From positions 1 to 33,507 of the forward strand of contig JAKLPW010000285.1 of the NCBI GenBank assembly GCA_022013675.1: a stretch of DNA of 33,507 bases, given 5' to 3'. Positions 1 to 7,102 of the stretch are shown one piece after another. The notes beneath the pieces were generated by a model. It made no database searches and was not told where the DNA came from. It worked only from the letters and a program-made list of their open reading frames with translations. A program made the translations under genes and the position numbers. Source of the stretch: Anaerolineae bacterium (GTDB lineage: Bacteria; Chloroflexota; Anaerolineae; JAKLPW01). Position 1 is the stretch's first letter, and every line of letters begins with the position of its first letter.

Positions 1-771
1 AGCGAGAACCTGGGTTTTACTGTAGCTAACAACCAGGCTATCGCCAAGAGCAATGGAAAATACGTTCTACTTCTCAACTGTGATACTGAGGTGGTGGGTG
101 ACGCGCTTGTGACGATGGTAGCCTACATGGAGGAACACTCGGACGTGGGTGTTCTGGGGCCACAGCTTCGCTATCCTGACGGCGATATCCAATCCTCGCG
201 GCGGCGTTTCCCCACCATGGCGATTGCCTATCTTGAGAGCACGATCCTTCAGCAGTGGTTCCCCGATAACAGCATCCTGCGACGATACTACATAGTCGAT
301 GTGCCGGATGATGCCATCCAGGAGGTTGACTGGGTGGTAGGGGCTTGCCTGATGACGCGGCGGGAGATCGTGGATCAGGTAGGGCTGCTGGATGAGGGTT
401 TCTTCATGTACTCGGAGGAACTGGATTGGTGCTATCGCATCAAGCAAGCTGGTTGGAAGGTCGTCTACTTGCCTGCGGCGGTGATTATCCACTACGAGGG
501 GCGCAGTAGCGCTCAGGTTGTGCCGGCGCGGCACATCTACTTCCAGAGTAGCAAGGTGAGGTTCTTTCGGAAGCATTGCGGAATGGCCTCCGGTGAACTT
601 CTGCGTGTGTTTCTCTTGGCCACCTATGCTTTTCAGTTGTGCGAGGAAGCTGCCAAGTGGCTGCTGGGGCATAAGAAGGAGCTTCGTGCCGAGAGGGTGC
701 GTGCCTACTGGCAGGTATTGCGGTCCGGCCTGACCGGACGTCGGCGTGACGTACCAGCGAAGCGTGCGTGA
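1..771 (+). CDS. Family 2 glycosyltransferase (rhamnosyltransferase-like), N-terminus outside window
   Basis: The reading frame is already open at base 1, so the gene begins upstream and the first GT-A strand is missing. The first residues read NLGFTVANNQAI followed by YVLLLNCDTEV; this is the nucleotide-sugar region and the DxD-like metal site (N-x-D-T) typical of WbbL/RfbN-like GT2 enzymes. Further on come WVVGACLMTRREI and DEGFFMYSEELDWCYRIKQAGW, the acceptor/catalytic ED(E)LDW segment of this subfamily. The last 80 residues are basic, with HKK and RRR patches, and have no clear membrane helix, so a cytoplasmic or membrane-associated enzyme is likely. It should transfer a sugar from a nucleotide-sugar donor to a lipid-linked or surface glycan. 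The next gene starts about 42 bases downstream on the same strand. The donor sugar cannot be told from sequence. Confidence 0.9.
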   Translation, partial: SENLGFTVANNQAIAKSNGKYVLLLNCDTEVVGDALVTMVAYMEEHSDVGVLGPQLRYPDGDIQSSRRRFPTMAIAYLESTILQQWFPDNSILRRYYIVDVPDDAIQEVDWVVGACLMTRREIVDQVGLLDEGFFMYSEELDWCYRIKQAGWKVVYLPAAVIIHYEGRSSAQVVPARHIYFQSSKVRFFRKHCGMASGELLRVFLLATYAFQLCEEAAKWLLGHKKELRAERVRAYWQVLRSGLTGRRRDVPAKRA

Positions 772-813
772 GGGTGTTTGGCCATCGGGGAGATGGATTG
801 GAGAGGCTTGCTT

Positions 814-1995
814 ATGCGCGTTTGTCTCATCACAGGTGAATACCCCCCTATGCAGGGAGGGGTGGGCGATTACACGCATGAGCTTGCCCACGCCATGGCC
901 CGACAGGGAGCCGACGTGGTGGTTCTGACTTCGCGGCAGGCCGGAGTGCGACGAGATGCCGAGGACGTGCTCCCGGGCAGCCTGACGGTGTGGCCAGTGG
1001 TGGATCACTGGGATTGGCGATGCTGGCGCGCGGTGCGGCATGTGGCGCGCGAGTTCCATCCCGATGTCTTGCACATCCAGTACCAATCCGCGGCCTACGG
1101 GCTTCACCCCGCGATCAATCTGTTGCCCTGGTACGTGCGACTTCAGGGGGCAAGCCCCAAGGTAGCAGTGACCTTTCACGACTTGCGAGTGCCCTACGTC
1201 TTCCCAAAGGCCGGACCTCTGCGCTGGTGGAGCGTGGTGGAGTTAGCTCGCCGGAGCGACGTGACCATTGTTACCAACGCAGAAGATCATCGTGTATTGA
1301 GTACTTATCCTTTTGGGGAGAGGGTTCAGGTGATACCCATAGGCAGTAACGTCCGCGTTGCCCCTCCGGCAGGATACGAGCGGGCAACCATGCGGGAACG
1401 GTGGGGGTACGGGACGGATGACATCGTGCTCTGTTACTTTGGGTTCCTGAATGAGAGCAAGGGAGGGGAGAGCCTGATCCAGGCATTGAGCGTGCTGGCT
1501 GAGGGACGAAACAATGTGCACCTGCTCATGATCGGCGGTAAAATCGGCTCCAGTGACCCCGAGAACCGAACCTATCTGAAGCGTGTGGAGACCCTGATCG
1601 CTGATCTGGGTCTCTGTGACCGCGTGCAGTGGACTGGATTCACTTCTCAGGCGGAAGTGTCGGCCAACTTCATGGCCTCGGATATCTGTGTGCTTCCGTA
1701 CCGTGATGGCGTCTCATTTCGGCGCGGAAGTTTCATGGCTGCTCTGGCGCACGGGCTGCCCATCGTCACCACACAGCCCGGATTGCCCATAGTGGGACTG
1801 GTGAATGGTGAGAATGTGATGTTGGTGGCGCGGGATGACGTGGGAGTGCTGGCGGAGGCCATTGCTCGACTCATCGAAACGCCTCGTCTGAGAAAACTAC
1901 TGGCAGATGGCGCCCGGCAACTCTCCCAGCGCTTCGACTGGGAGCAGATTGCCCGACGTACTCTGGAGGCTTATGGTGCCTGCGTTCATGACTGA
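814..1995 (+). CDS. Family 4 glycosyltransferase (GT-B fold)
   Basis: This 393-residue protein starts with MRVCLITGEYPPMQGGVGDYTHEL, the glycine-rich donor/acceptor loop that opens many GT4 proteins. Further on it has YFGFLNESKGGESLIQAL (the start of the C-terminal Rossmann domain), WTGF, and SDICVLPYRDGVSFRRGSFMAALAHGLPIVTT, which corresponds to the family's E-x7-E donor-binding region. In-frame TTG at 778 would add 12 residues, but ATG 814 has a GGAG about 10 bases upstream and fits the family N-terminus better. The enzyme probably works on the cytoplasmic face and transfers a sugar from a nucleotide-sugar donor. The stop overlaps the start region of the next gene, so translation is probably coupled. 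The sugar specificity is unknown. Confidence 0.9.
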   Translation: MRVCLITGEYPPMQGGVGDYTHELAHAMARQGADVVVLTSRQAGVRRDAEDVLPGSLTVWPVVDHWDWRCWRAVRHVAREFHPDVLHIQYQSAAYGLHPAINLLPWYVRLQGASPKVAVTFHDLRVPYVFPKAGPLRWWSVVELARRSDVTIVTNAEDHRVLSTYPFGERVQVIPIGSNVRVAPPAGYERATMRERWGYGTDDIVLCYFGFLNESKGGESLIQALSVLAEGRNNVHLLMIGGKIGSSDPENRTYLKRVETLIADLGLCDRVQWTGFTSQAEVSANFMASDICVLPYRDGVSFRRGSFMAALAHGLPIVTTQPGLPIVGLVNGENVMLVARDDVGVLAEAIARLIETPRLRKLLADGARQLSQRFDWEQIARRTLEAYGACVHD

Positions 1996-4228
1996 CCTCT
2001 GGCGACAACACAAGGGGATCATTGTCATCCTCTTTCTTTACGTGGTTCTGTCCACGGTCTATAGTGTGGTGACGCCTCTTTTCGAGGCTTCTGATGAGAT
2101 GTGGCACTATCCGTTCGTCAAGCATCTGGCCGATGGGGGCGGTCTGCCGGTACAGGACCCCCAGAATCTGGGCCCTTGGCGGCAGGAGGGTAGTCAGCCT
2201 CCGTTGTACTATGCCCTTGGTGCTCTGGTGAGCGCTTGGGTGGACACCAGCGACGCCGAGGAGCTTATCTGGCGCAATCCACACGCCGATATTGGACTGC
2301 CCATGGCGGATGGGAACATCAACATGGTCATCCACACGGAGAGGGAGGCCTTCCCGTGGTCGGGAACGGCCCTGGCAGCCCATCTGGTGCGGCTGTTCTC
2401 TGTTCTGTTGGGAGCGGTGACGGTCCTAGGCACCTATCTCGCTGCCAGGGAAATCAACCCTGCCAATCAGCCCATGGCCGTGGGGGCGGCGGCATTCACG
2501 GCTTTCAACCCGATGTTCTTGTTTGTCAGTGGCTCCGTCAACAACGATAATCTGGTGGTGGCTCTGGCCTCGTTGTCTTTCTGGTGGATGCTGCGCCTGG
2601 TCCGTGTGGGGCCGTCCACGGGTCGATTCGCGCTTCTGGGCATGCTCTTGGGCCTGGCCATGATCTCAAAGACCAGTGGACTGGGCCTCTTGGCCTTGGC
2701 TGGCCTGACGGTGGTTCTTCTGGCTTATCAGCGACGTTCCTGGCGTGTTCTTTTTACTGGTGGCATCATTATCGGCTGCGTGTCGTTAGCCTTAGGCGGA
2801 TGGTGGTACTTCCGCAACTGGCGACTGTATGGCGATCCCCTGGGTCTCAACACCTTCGTGGCCATCGTCGGTGCTCGCCATCCGCAACCCACTCTGCAGC
2901 AACTCTGGGGCGAGCGAGCAGGTTTCACCATGTCCTACTGGGGCTTCTTTGGGGGCATGAATCTGCCGGCGGAGCCGTGGCTGTACGTTGCCTTCAATAC
3001 TCTGGCAGGTTTGGGCATCGCCGGTCTGGCAGTCATGATCTTGCGAGAGATGGTCTCCCGGCGATGGAAATACGAGCAGTGGGCCAGGTTGCTTGTTGCC
3101 CTGGCCTGGCCGACCATCGTGTTCGTTTCTCTCATCCGTTGGACGCTGATGACCATCGCCACGCAGGGGCGACTCATGTTCTCGGCTATGGCAGCTATCT
3201 CAGTTCTGATCATTTGGGGGCTGACCAGTCTTGTGCCCAGGCGCTGGCGCTGGGTTCCCACCACGTTGGTGATCGTGGTTGCTTTCTTTGCTGCCACGGT
3301 GACGCCCTTCACGACCATCAGCCCGGCCTACGCCAGACACTGTCTCCTCACACCGGAGGCCGTGAGTCACATCGAGCATCGCCTCGATGCCGACTTCGAG
3401 GGACGCATGGCATTGCTGGGATACGATTTGGAGAGCACGGAGATCACTCCCGGAGGGAGTCTGGCGATTACTCTCTACTGGCGTTCGCTGGCCTCTATGT
3501 CAGAGGACTATAGTGTCTTTGTGCATCTCCTGGGAGTGGACGATCTGATTATCGTGCAGCGGGACACGTATCCTGGCCTGGGAAGTTATCCGACCTCCCT
3601 CTGGAAAGTTGGGGATACCATCGAGGACCGATATGTTCTTAGGGTTCCGGAGGCTGTGCTGACACCAAGCGAGGCCACAATCGAGGTGGGCCTGTATAGG
3701 CTGGCGGATGGCTCACGGTTGGGTGTGCTGGACGAGAGCGGAAGTGTGGTGAGTGATAACGTGCGCTTTGCTCGGCTGTCTATCCGGAGAGCCGAGGTGG
3801 GTGGTATTCCTAATCCGGTTCATTTCAACCTCGACAACAAGATGGCTCTGGTGGGATATGATCTGGATCGGACGGCGGCGGCTCCTGGAGAGGCTTTCCA
3901 GGTTACGCTCTATTGGAAGGCTCTGTCGAAAATGGACCTGAACTACAGCGTGTTCACGCAGGTGTTGGGAGAAGGGGACAACATCTGGGCCCAGAAGGAT
4001 AGCTGGCCGCGAGGAGGAGACGCGCCTACCTCCATATGGGAGGTGGGGCAGGTCATTGAGGATACCTACGTTCTGGTCGTGAAGGAGGACGCGCCCGCTG
4101 GGGCGTACGATTTGCAGGTTGGTGTCTATCTGGGGGAGACTGGAGATCGGCTGTCACTGCTAGGTGAGGGGGGGCACGTGCAGGACAATCGCATTCTTCT
4201 AGGGAAGGTGCGCATTGTCAGGCCCTAG
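1988..4228 (+). CDS. DUF2142-like GT-C membrane glycosyltransferase with two C-terminal GYD modules (paralogue 1 of 4)
   Basis: The N-terminal part of about 460 residues is a multi-pass membrane domain. After the first helix comes the exoplasmic loop PLFEASDEMWHYPF with the Asp-Glu pair typical of GT-C enzymes. It is followed by QPPLYYALGAL, SGSVNNDN and TQGRLMFSAMAAIS, which are conserved in the next three genes. The C-terminal part of about 280 residues carries two copies of the GYDL/TLYW/VFVHL module. By analogy with GT-C enzymes it probably moves a sugar from a polyprenyl-phosphate donor on the outer face; this is inferred from fold and context. The start is uncertain: ATG 1988 overlaps the previous stop and matches the paralogues, but GTG 1976 has a better spaced GGAGG (1965-1969), and ATG 1973 and 1907 are also in frame. 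Confidence 0.85.
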   Translation: MTDLWRQHKGIIVILFLYVVLSTVYSVVTPLFEASDEMWHYPFVKHLADGGGLPVQDPQNLGPWRQEGSQPPLYYALGALVSAWVDTSDAEELIWRNPHADIGLPMADGNINMVIHTEREAFPWSGTALAAHLVRLFSVLLGAVTVLGTYLAAREINPANQPMAVGAAAFTAFNPMFLFVSGSVNNDNLVVALASLSFWWMLRLVRVGPSTGRFALLGMLLGLAMISKTSGLGLLALAGLTVVLLAYQRRSWRVLFTGGIIIGCVSLALGGWWYFRNWRLYGDPLGLNTFVAIVGARHPQPTLQQLWGERAGFTMSYWGFFGGMNLPAEPWLYVAFNTLAGLGIAGLAVMILREMVSRRWKYEQWARLLVALAWPTIVFVSLIRWTLMTIATQGRLMFSAMAAISVLIIWGLTSLVPRRWRWVPTTLVIVVAFFAATVTPFTTISPAYARHCLLTPEAVSHIEHRLDADFEGRMALLGYDLESTEITPGGSLAITLYWRSLASMSEDYSVFVHLLGVDDLIIVQRDTYPGLGSYPTSLWKVGDTIEDRYVLRVPEAVLTPSEATIEVGLYRLADGSRLGVLDESGSVVSDNVRFARLSIRRAEVGGIPNPVHFNLDNKMALVGYDLDRTAAAPGEAFQVTLYWKALSKMDLNYSVFTQVLGEGDNIWAQKDSWPRGGDAPTSIWEVGQVIEDTYVLVVKEDAPAGAYDLQVGVYLGETGDRLSLLGEGGHVQDNRILLGKVRIVRP
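3392..4228 (+). repeat. Two tandem GYD modules in paralogue 1
   Basis: Module 1 (about 3392-3796) reads ALLGYDLEST, ITLYWRSL, DYSVFVHLLG, YPTSLWKVGDTIED and VGLYRLADG in that order. Module 2 (3821-4228) reads ALVGYDLDRT, VTLYWKAL, NYSVFTQVLG, APTSIWEVGQVIED and VGVYLGETGDRL. They follow the last membrane helix and the ISPAYAR linker, so they should lie on the exoplasmic side. Confidence 0.85.
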
Positions 4229-4252
4229 ACACGAAGGGGGAATGGGATAGAG

Positions 4253-7102
4253 TTGACAGAACGAGACGGACCGGGCCTGGGCGTGCGCTCCGGACGAAGA
4301 GGGAAGTGGTCCAACTGGGCATTCGTTGCCATTCTCTTCATCTATCTGGCTGTCGGGGCCTGGTACAGTGTGTCTATACCCTTGGGGGAAGCACCCGACG
4401 AACTGGCTCATTTTCGTTATATACGCTACGTTGCTGAGCATGGTCGAGGTCCGCGGACGGCGGAGGAGCGGGATGCCGTGGGCTACAAGGGCCACGAGCC
4501 CCCTCTATACTACGTGGTGTGCTCGGCGGTAACCTCCTGGGTAGATACGTCTACACTGCCTCGTCTGAAGGAGATCGATCCTGATCGCTACCCACGGCAC
4601 AGTATCCCGGACGAGGTGCTGATCCGGGATGCGGTCCTACACACAGAGGATGAGGCCTTTCCCTATCGAGGAGCTGTGCTGGTGTGGCATCTGGCGCGCC
4701 TTCTCTCGCTCCTTATGGGGGTTGGTACGCTCGTAGTCGTCTATCTTCTGGCCAGAGACATATTCCCCCGCCAACCTCATATTCCTGTGGTGGCGGTCGC
4801 GCTTACTGCATTGGCACCTCAGTATGTCTATCTCAGCTCTGTGCTAAACAACGATAATCTGGCCGTACTCTTCTCCTCGCTAGCTCTCTGGGTCATGGTG
4901 CGTATCGCACGTGGTGAAGGGGGTGTACGCGAATACGTGCTGCTGGGGGCTTTGATCGGGCTTGGACGTCTGACCAAGTTCTACACTATCATTTTGCTGC
5001 CTATGGCTCTGCTCGCGATAGCATACGCCGCTTGGCGTTCTCGCTCCTTGCGGAAGCTCTGGACAGGCGCTCTGGTCACTTTGATCGTCTTGTTGCTGGT
5101 CTCTGCATCGTGGCTGTGGGCCATTGAGCCTGACTACGAGGATGCGGTGCCGCAGGGCTGGGGGGCGCAGGCCTATCGTCTCCTGGATGTGGTACACATG
5201 GAGCGATGGTTCAGCTCTTCGGGTCGAGGGAAGGTCGGCGGCGGTGTCATGGCATTGCCCAAGGCACTGCTGAACTTCTGGCGACAAGAGCCCGGGCGTT
5301 GGGCGGTCTTGCTGTTCAAGTCGTATTGGGCCTATTTCGGAGCAGTGACGTTGGAGGCCGGCGCAGGGATCTACCTCTTCTTTTTGGCTATCATGCTCCT
5401 TTGTCTGTGGGGATTGGGTCGCAGGGCAGCGCGTTTCTTGCATGCTCGGTCAGGAGACCTTCGCTCAACAGGGTCAGGAGACCTTCGCTCAACAGGGTCA
5501 GGAGACCTTCGCTCAACGGGTGGCTTTCGCTCAACGGTACAGAAACTCGTCGGGCCTACGGAGATCGGTCTCGGTGTGCTGGCGTTACAGGCGCTTGCCT
5601 ATCTTTTCGTGATGGTGGTCAACTACGGGGTGATGGATCGATTGCCGGGACCTGCTCAGGGGAGGCATCTCTATCCCGCGATTGCTGCCATAAGCATAGT
5701 TCTTGCGCTGGGTTTCAGTGAGGTTTTTCGCTCGAGGCTGAGTCTCTCCACTGGCGCACTGAGTGCCGGGATGTTGGCCGTGTCCATCTGCTGCTTGCCA
5801 ATCTACATCTTGCCTGGTTATGGTGCTCCGTTGCCGGTGCGCACGACAGCGTACCCCGATGTGCAGTATGCCCTGGACGCTGCCTTGGGGCATGATCTGA
5901 CTCTGGTGGGCTATGACATGCCGGAGACGGAGATAGCAGCGGGCAGCATGATTCCCTTGTCTCTCTACTGGCACGGGCTGCGCTCCATGGCCCGAGACTA
6001 TCAGTTCTCGGTTTCCCTCGTGGACGGCAATGGAGCGGGATCTGTGCTGTGGGGCGGGCACCCGGCGGGGGGGCGCTACCCTACGCGTGCGTGGGACCCG
6101 GGCGACTACATCAGGGACTCGTTTGACGTGGTAATCCCCGCTTGTATCGAGCCAGGGCACTATGACCTGGTTGTCACTCTCTGGCCAGGTTTGCCCGGAA
6201 ATGGGGAGCCACTGGGACGCGCAGATCTCACATCTGTGGAGATCGTGGCAGGAACCGAGTGGAATCCTGCGGTGGTCATCGACGCAGACCTGGGTGATGG
6301 CTTGGTTCTTCTTGGGTACGATCTGGTCGGCGCCAGCAGGGACGGCGATGGGCTGATTACCGTCATGTATCGGGAGACCATTGGGCTGACCCTGTACTGG
6401 CGACACGAGGGCACTGAGGGAGACCGCGTGCCCCTCACGGTTACACTCTATAAGGCCGACGGCCAGGAGTGGGGCAGGCAGTCACGGGAGCCTGTCGGAC
6501 AGGGGCCTTTCTACTGCGCGCGTTATCTTTTCACTGTCGGCCCTCGCACGCCGGCTGGCCACTACCGGGTCAAACTCAGGGCCTTGGGCCTGGGCAAGGT
6601 CGAATTCGATATACCTGTACAGGTAATCAACCGCGAGAGGATCTTTGTACAGCCTCCAACTCAGAAGGCGAGCGGTGTGACATTCGGCAACTGCATTGTG
6701 TTGGAGGGATATGATGTGGGGGAGCGTCCAACGGGATCAGATGAGAAGATAGGGCTAACTGCCGGTGATGAGTTGGGGCTGACTCTCTACTGGCGCGCTC
6801 TCTGTCCCATCAAGAAGAACTACACCGTGTTCGTACATCTTATCGATGCGAACGAGGAGATTCTTGCTCAAGACGACAAGCTCCCCGGCCTTGATTATGC
6901 TACCATATTCTGGACTGAGGGGGAGGTAGTGCAAGATCAGTACCGCTTGAAGACGGATATCCACCTGCCGCCAGGATCATGTCGCGTCGAAGTGGGACTC
7001 TATCGTGCTCTAGATGGGCAGCGTCTGCCGATCCGCGATGCTTCGGGGATAGCGGTTGGTGATCGGTGGATCCTTGCGCAGGTACAGGTGGTGGAGCGCT
7101 AG
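4253..7102 (+). CDS. DUF2142-like GT-C membrane glycosyltransferase with three C-terminal GYD modules (paralogue 2 of 4)
   Basis: This 949-residue protein has the same plan as its neighbours: a basic N-terminus, one helix, the loop PLGEAPDELAHFRYIRYVAEHG with the Asp-Glu pair, EPPLYYV, SSVLNNDN, and a late AQGRHLYPAIAAIS. It is longer than its paralogues for two reasons. It has three C-terminal modules instead of two, and a soluble loop near residues 395-425 contains the octapeptide SGDLRSTG three times in a row, encoded by a 24-bp tandem repeat. Module 2 is the most degenerate in the window and lacks VFVHL. The start is TTG 4253, 24 bases after the previous stop, behind a purine-rich stretch; GTG 4283 is an alternative. 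It probably acts as a polyprenyl-phosphate-sugar dependent transferase; substrate unknown. Confidence 0.85.
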   Translation: MTERDGPGLGVRSGRRGKWSNWAFVAILFIYLAVGAWYSVSIPLGEAPDELAHFRYIRYVAEHGRGPRTAEERDAVGYKGHEPPLYYVVCSAVTSWVDTSTLPRLKEIDPDRYPRHSIPDEVLIRDAVLHTEDEAFPYRGAVLVWHLARLLSLLMGVGTLVVVYLLARDIFPRQPHIPVVAVALTALAPQYVYLSSVLNNDNLAVLFSSLALWVMVRIARGEGGVREYVLLGALIGLGRLTKFYTIILLPMALLAIAYAAWRSRSLRKLWTGALVTLIVLLLVSASWLWAIEPDYEDAVPQGWGAQAYRLLDVVHMERWFSSSGRGKVGGGVMALPKALLNFWRQEPGRWAVLLFKSYWAYFGAVTLEAGAGIYLFFLAIMLLCLWGLGRRAARFLHARSGDLRSTGSGDLRSTGSGDLRSTGGFRSTVQKLVGPTEIGLGVLALQALAYLFVMVVNYGVMDRLPGPAQGRHLYPAIAAISIVLALGFSEVFRSRLSLSTGALSAGMLAVSICCLPIYILPGYGAPLPVRTTAYPDVQYALDAALGHDLTLVGYDMPETEIAAGSMIPLSLYWHGLRSMARDYQFSVSLVDGNGAGSVLWGGHPAGGRYPTRAWDPGDYIRDSFDVVIPACIEPGHYDLVVTLWPGLPGNGEPLGRADLTSVEIVAGTEWNPAVVIDADLGDGLVLLGYDLVGASRDGDGLITVMYRETIGLTLYWRHEGTEGDRVPLTVTLYKADGQEWGRQSREPVGQGPFYCARYLFTVGPRTPAGHYRVKLRALGLGKVEFDIPVQVINRERIFVQPPTQKASGVTFGNCIVLEGYDVGERPTGSDEKIGLTAGDELGLTLYWRALCPIKKNYTVFVHLIDANEEILAQDDKLPGLDYATIFWTEGEVVQDQYRLKTDIHLPPGSCRVEVGLYRALDGQRLPIRDASGIAVGDRWILAQVQVVER
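5450..5521 (+). repeat. Three-copy 24-bp in-frame tandem repeat (minisatellite)
   Basis: The unit occurs at 5450-5473, 5474-5497 and 5498-5521. The copies are identical apart from the last bases of copy 3. Each encodes the octapeptide SGDLRSTG. A partial fourth copy (TTCGCTCAAC) follows at about 5525. Each unit boundary also forms a short GGTC-AGGA-GACC hairpin. The length is a multiple of three, so copy-number change would keep the frame. The repeat lies in a hydrophilic loop of the GT-C protein. Confidence 0.9.
5879..7102 (+). repeat. Three tandem GYD modules in paralogue 2
   Basis: Module 1 (about 5879-6252) has TLVGYDMPET, LSLYWHGL, DYQFSVSLVDGNG and YPTRAWDPGDYIRD. Module 2 (about 6281-6640) has VLLGYDLVGA and IGLTLYWRHE but no VFVHL and a changed middle. 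Module 3 (6677-7102) has IVLEGYDVGE, LTLYWRAL, NYTVFVHLIDANE, FWTEGEVVQD and VGLYRALDGQRLPI. Module 2 looks like a decayed or repurposed copy. Confidence 0.8.

Noticed and set aside
67-1179. A 370-codon open frame on the minus strand
   Set aside because: It lies opposite two clear glycosyltransferase genes, has no recognisable motif, and is rich in His, Pro and Arg, as expected for an antisense shadow of GC-rich genes.
5450-5521. CRISPR-like repeat
   Set aside because: The copies are directly adjacent with no spacers and lie in an open coding frame.
5585-6406. A 273-codon open frame on the minus strand
   Set aside because: It is opposite the GT-C gene at 4253-7102, and its product has no domain-like pattern.
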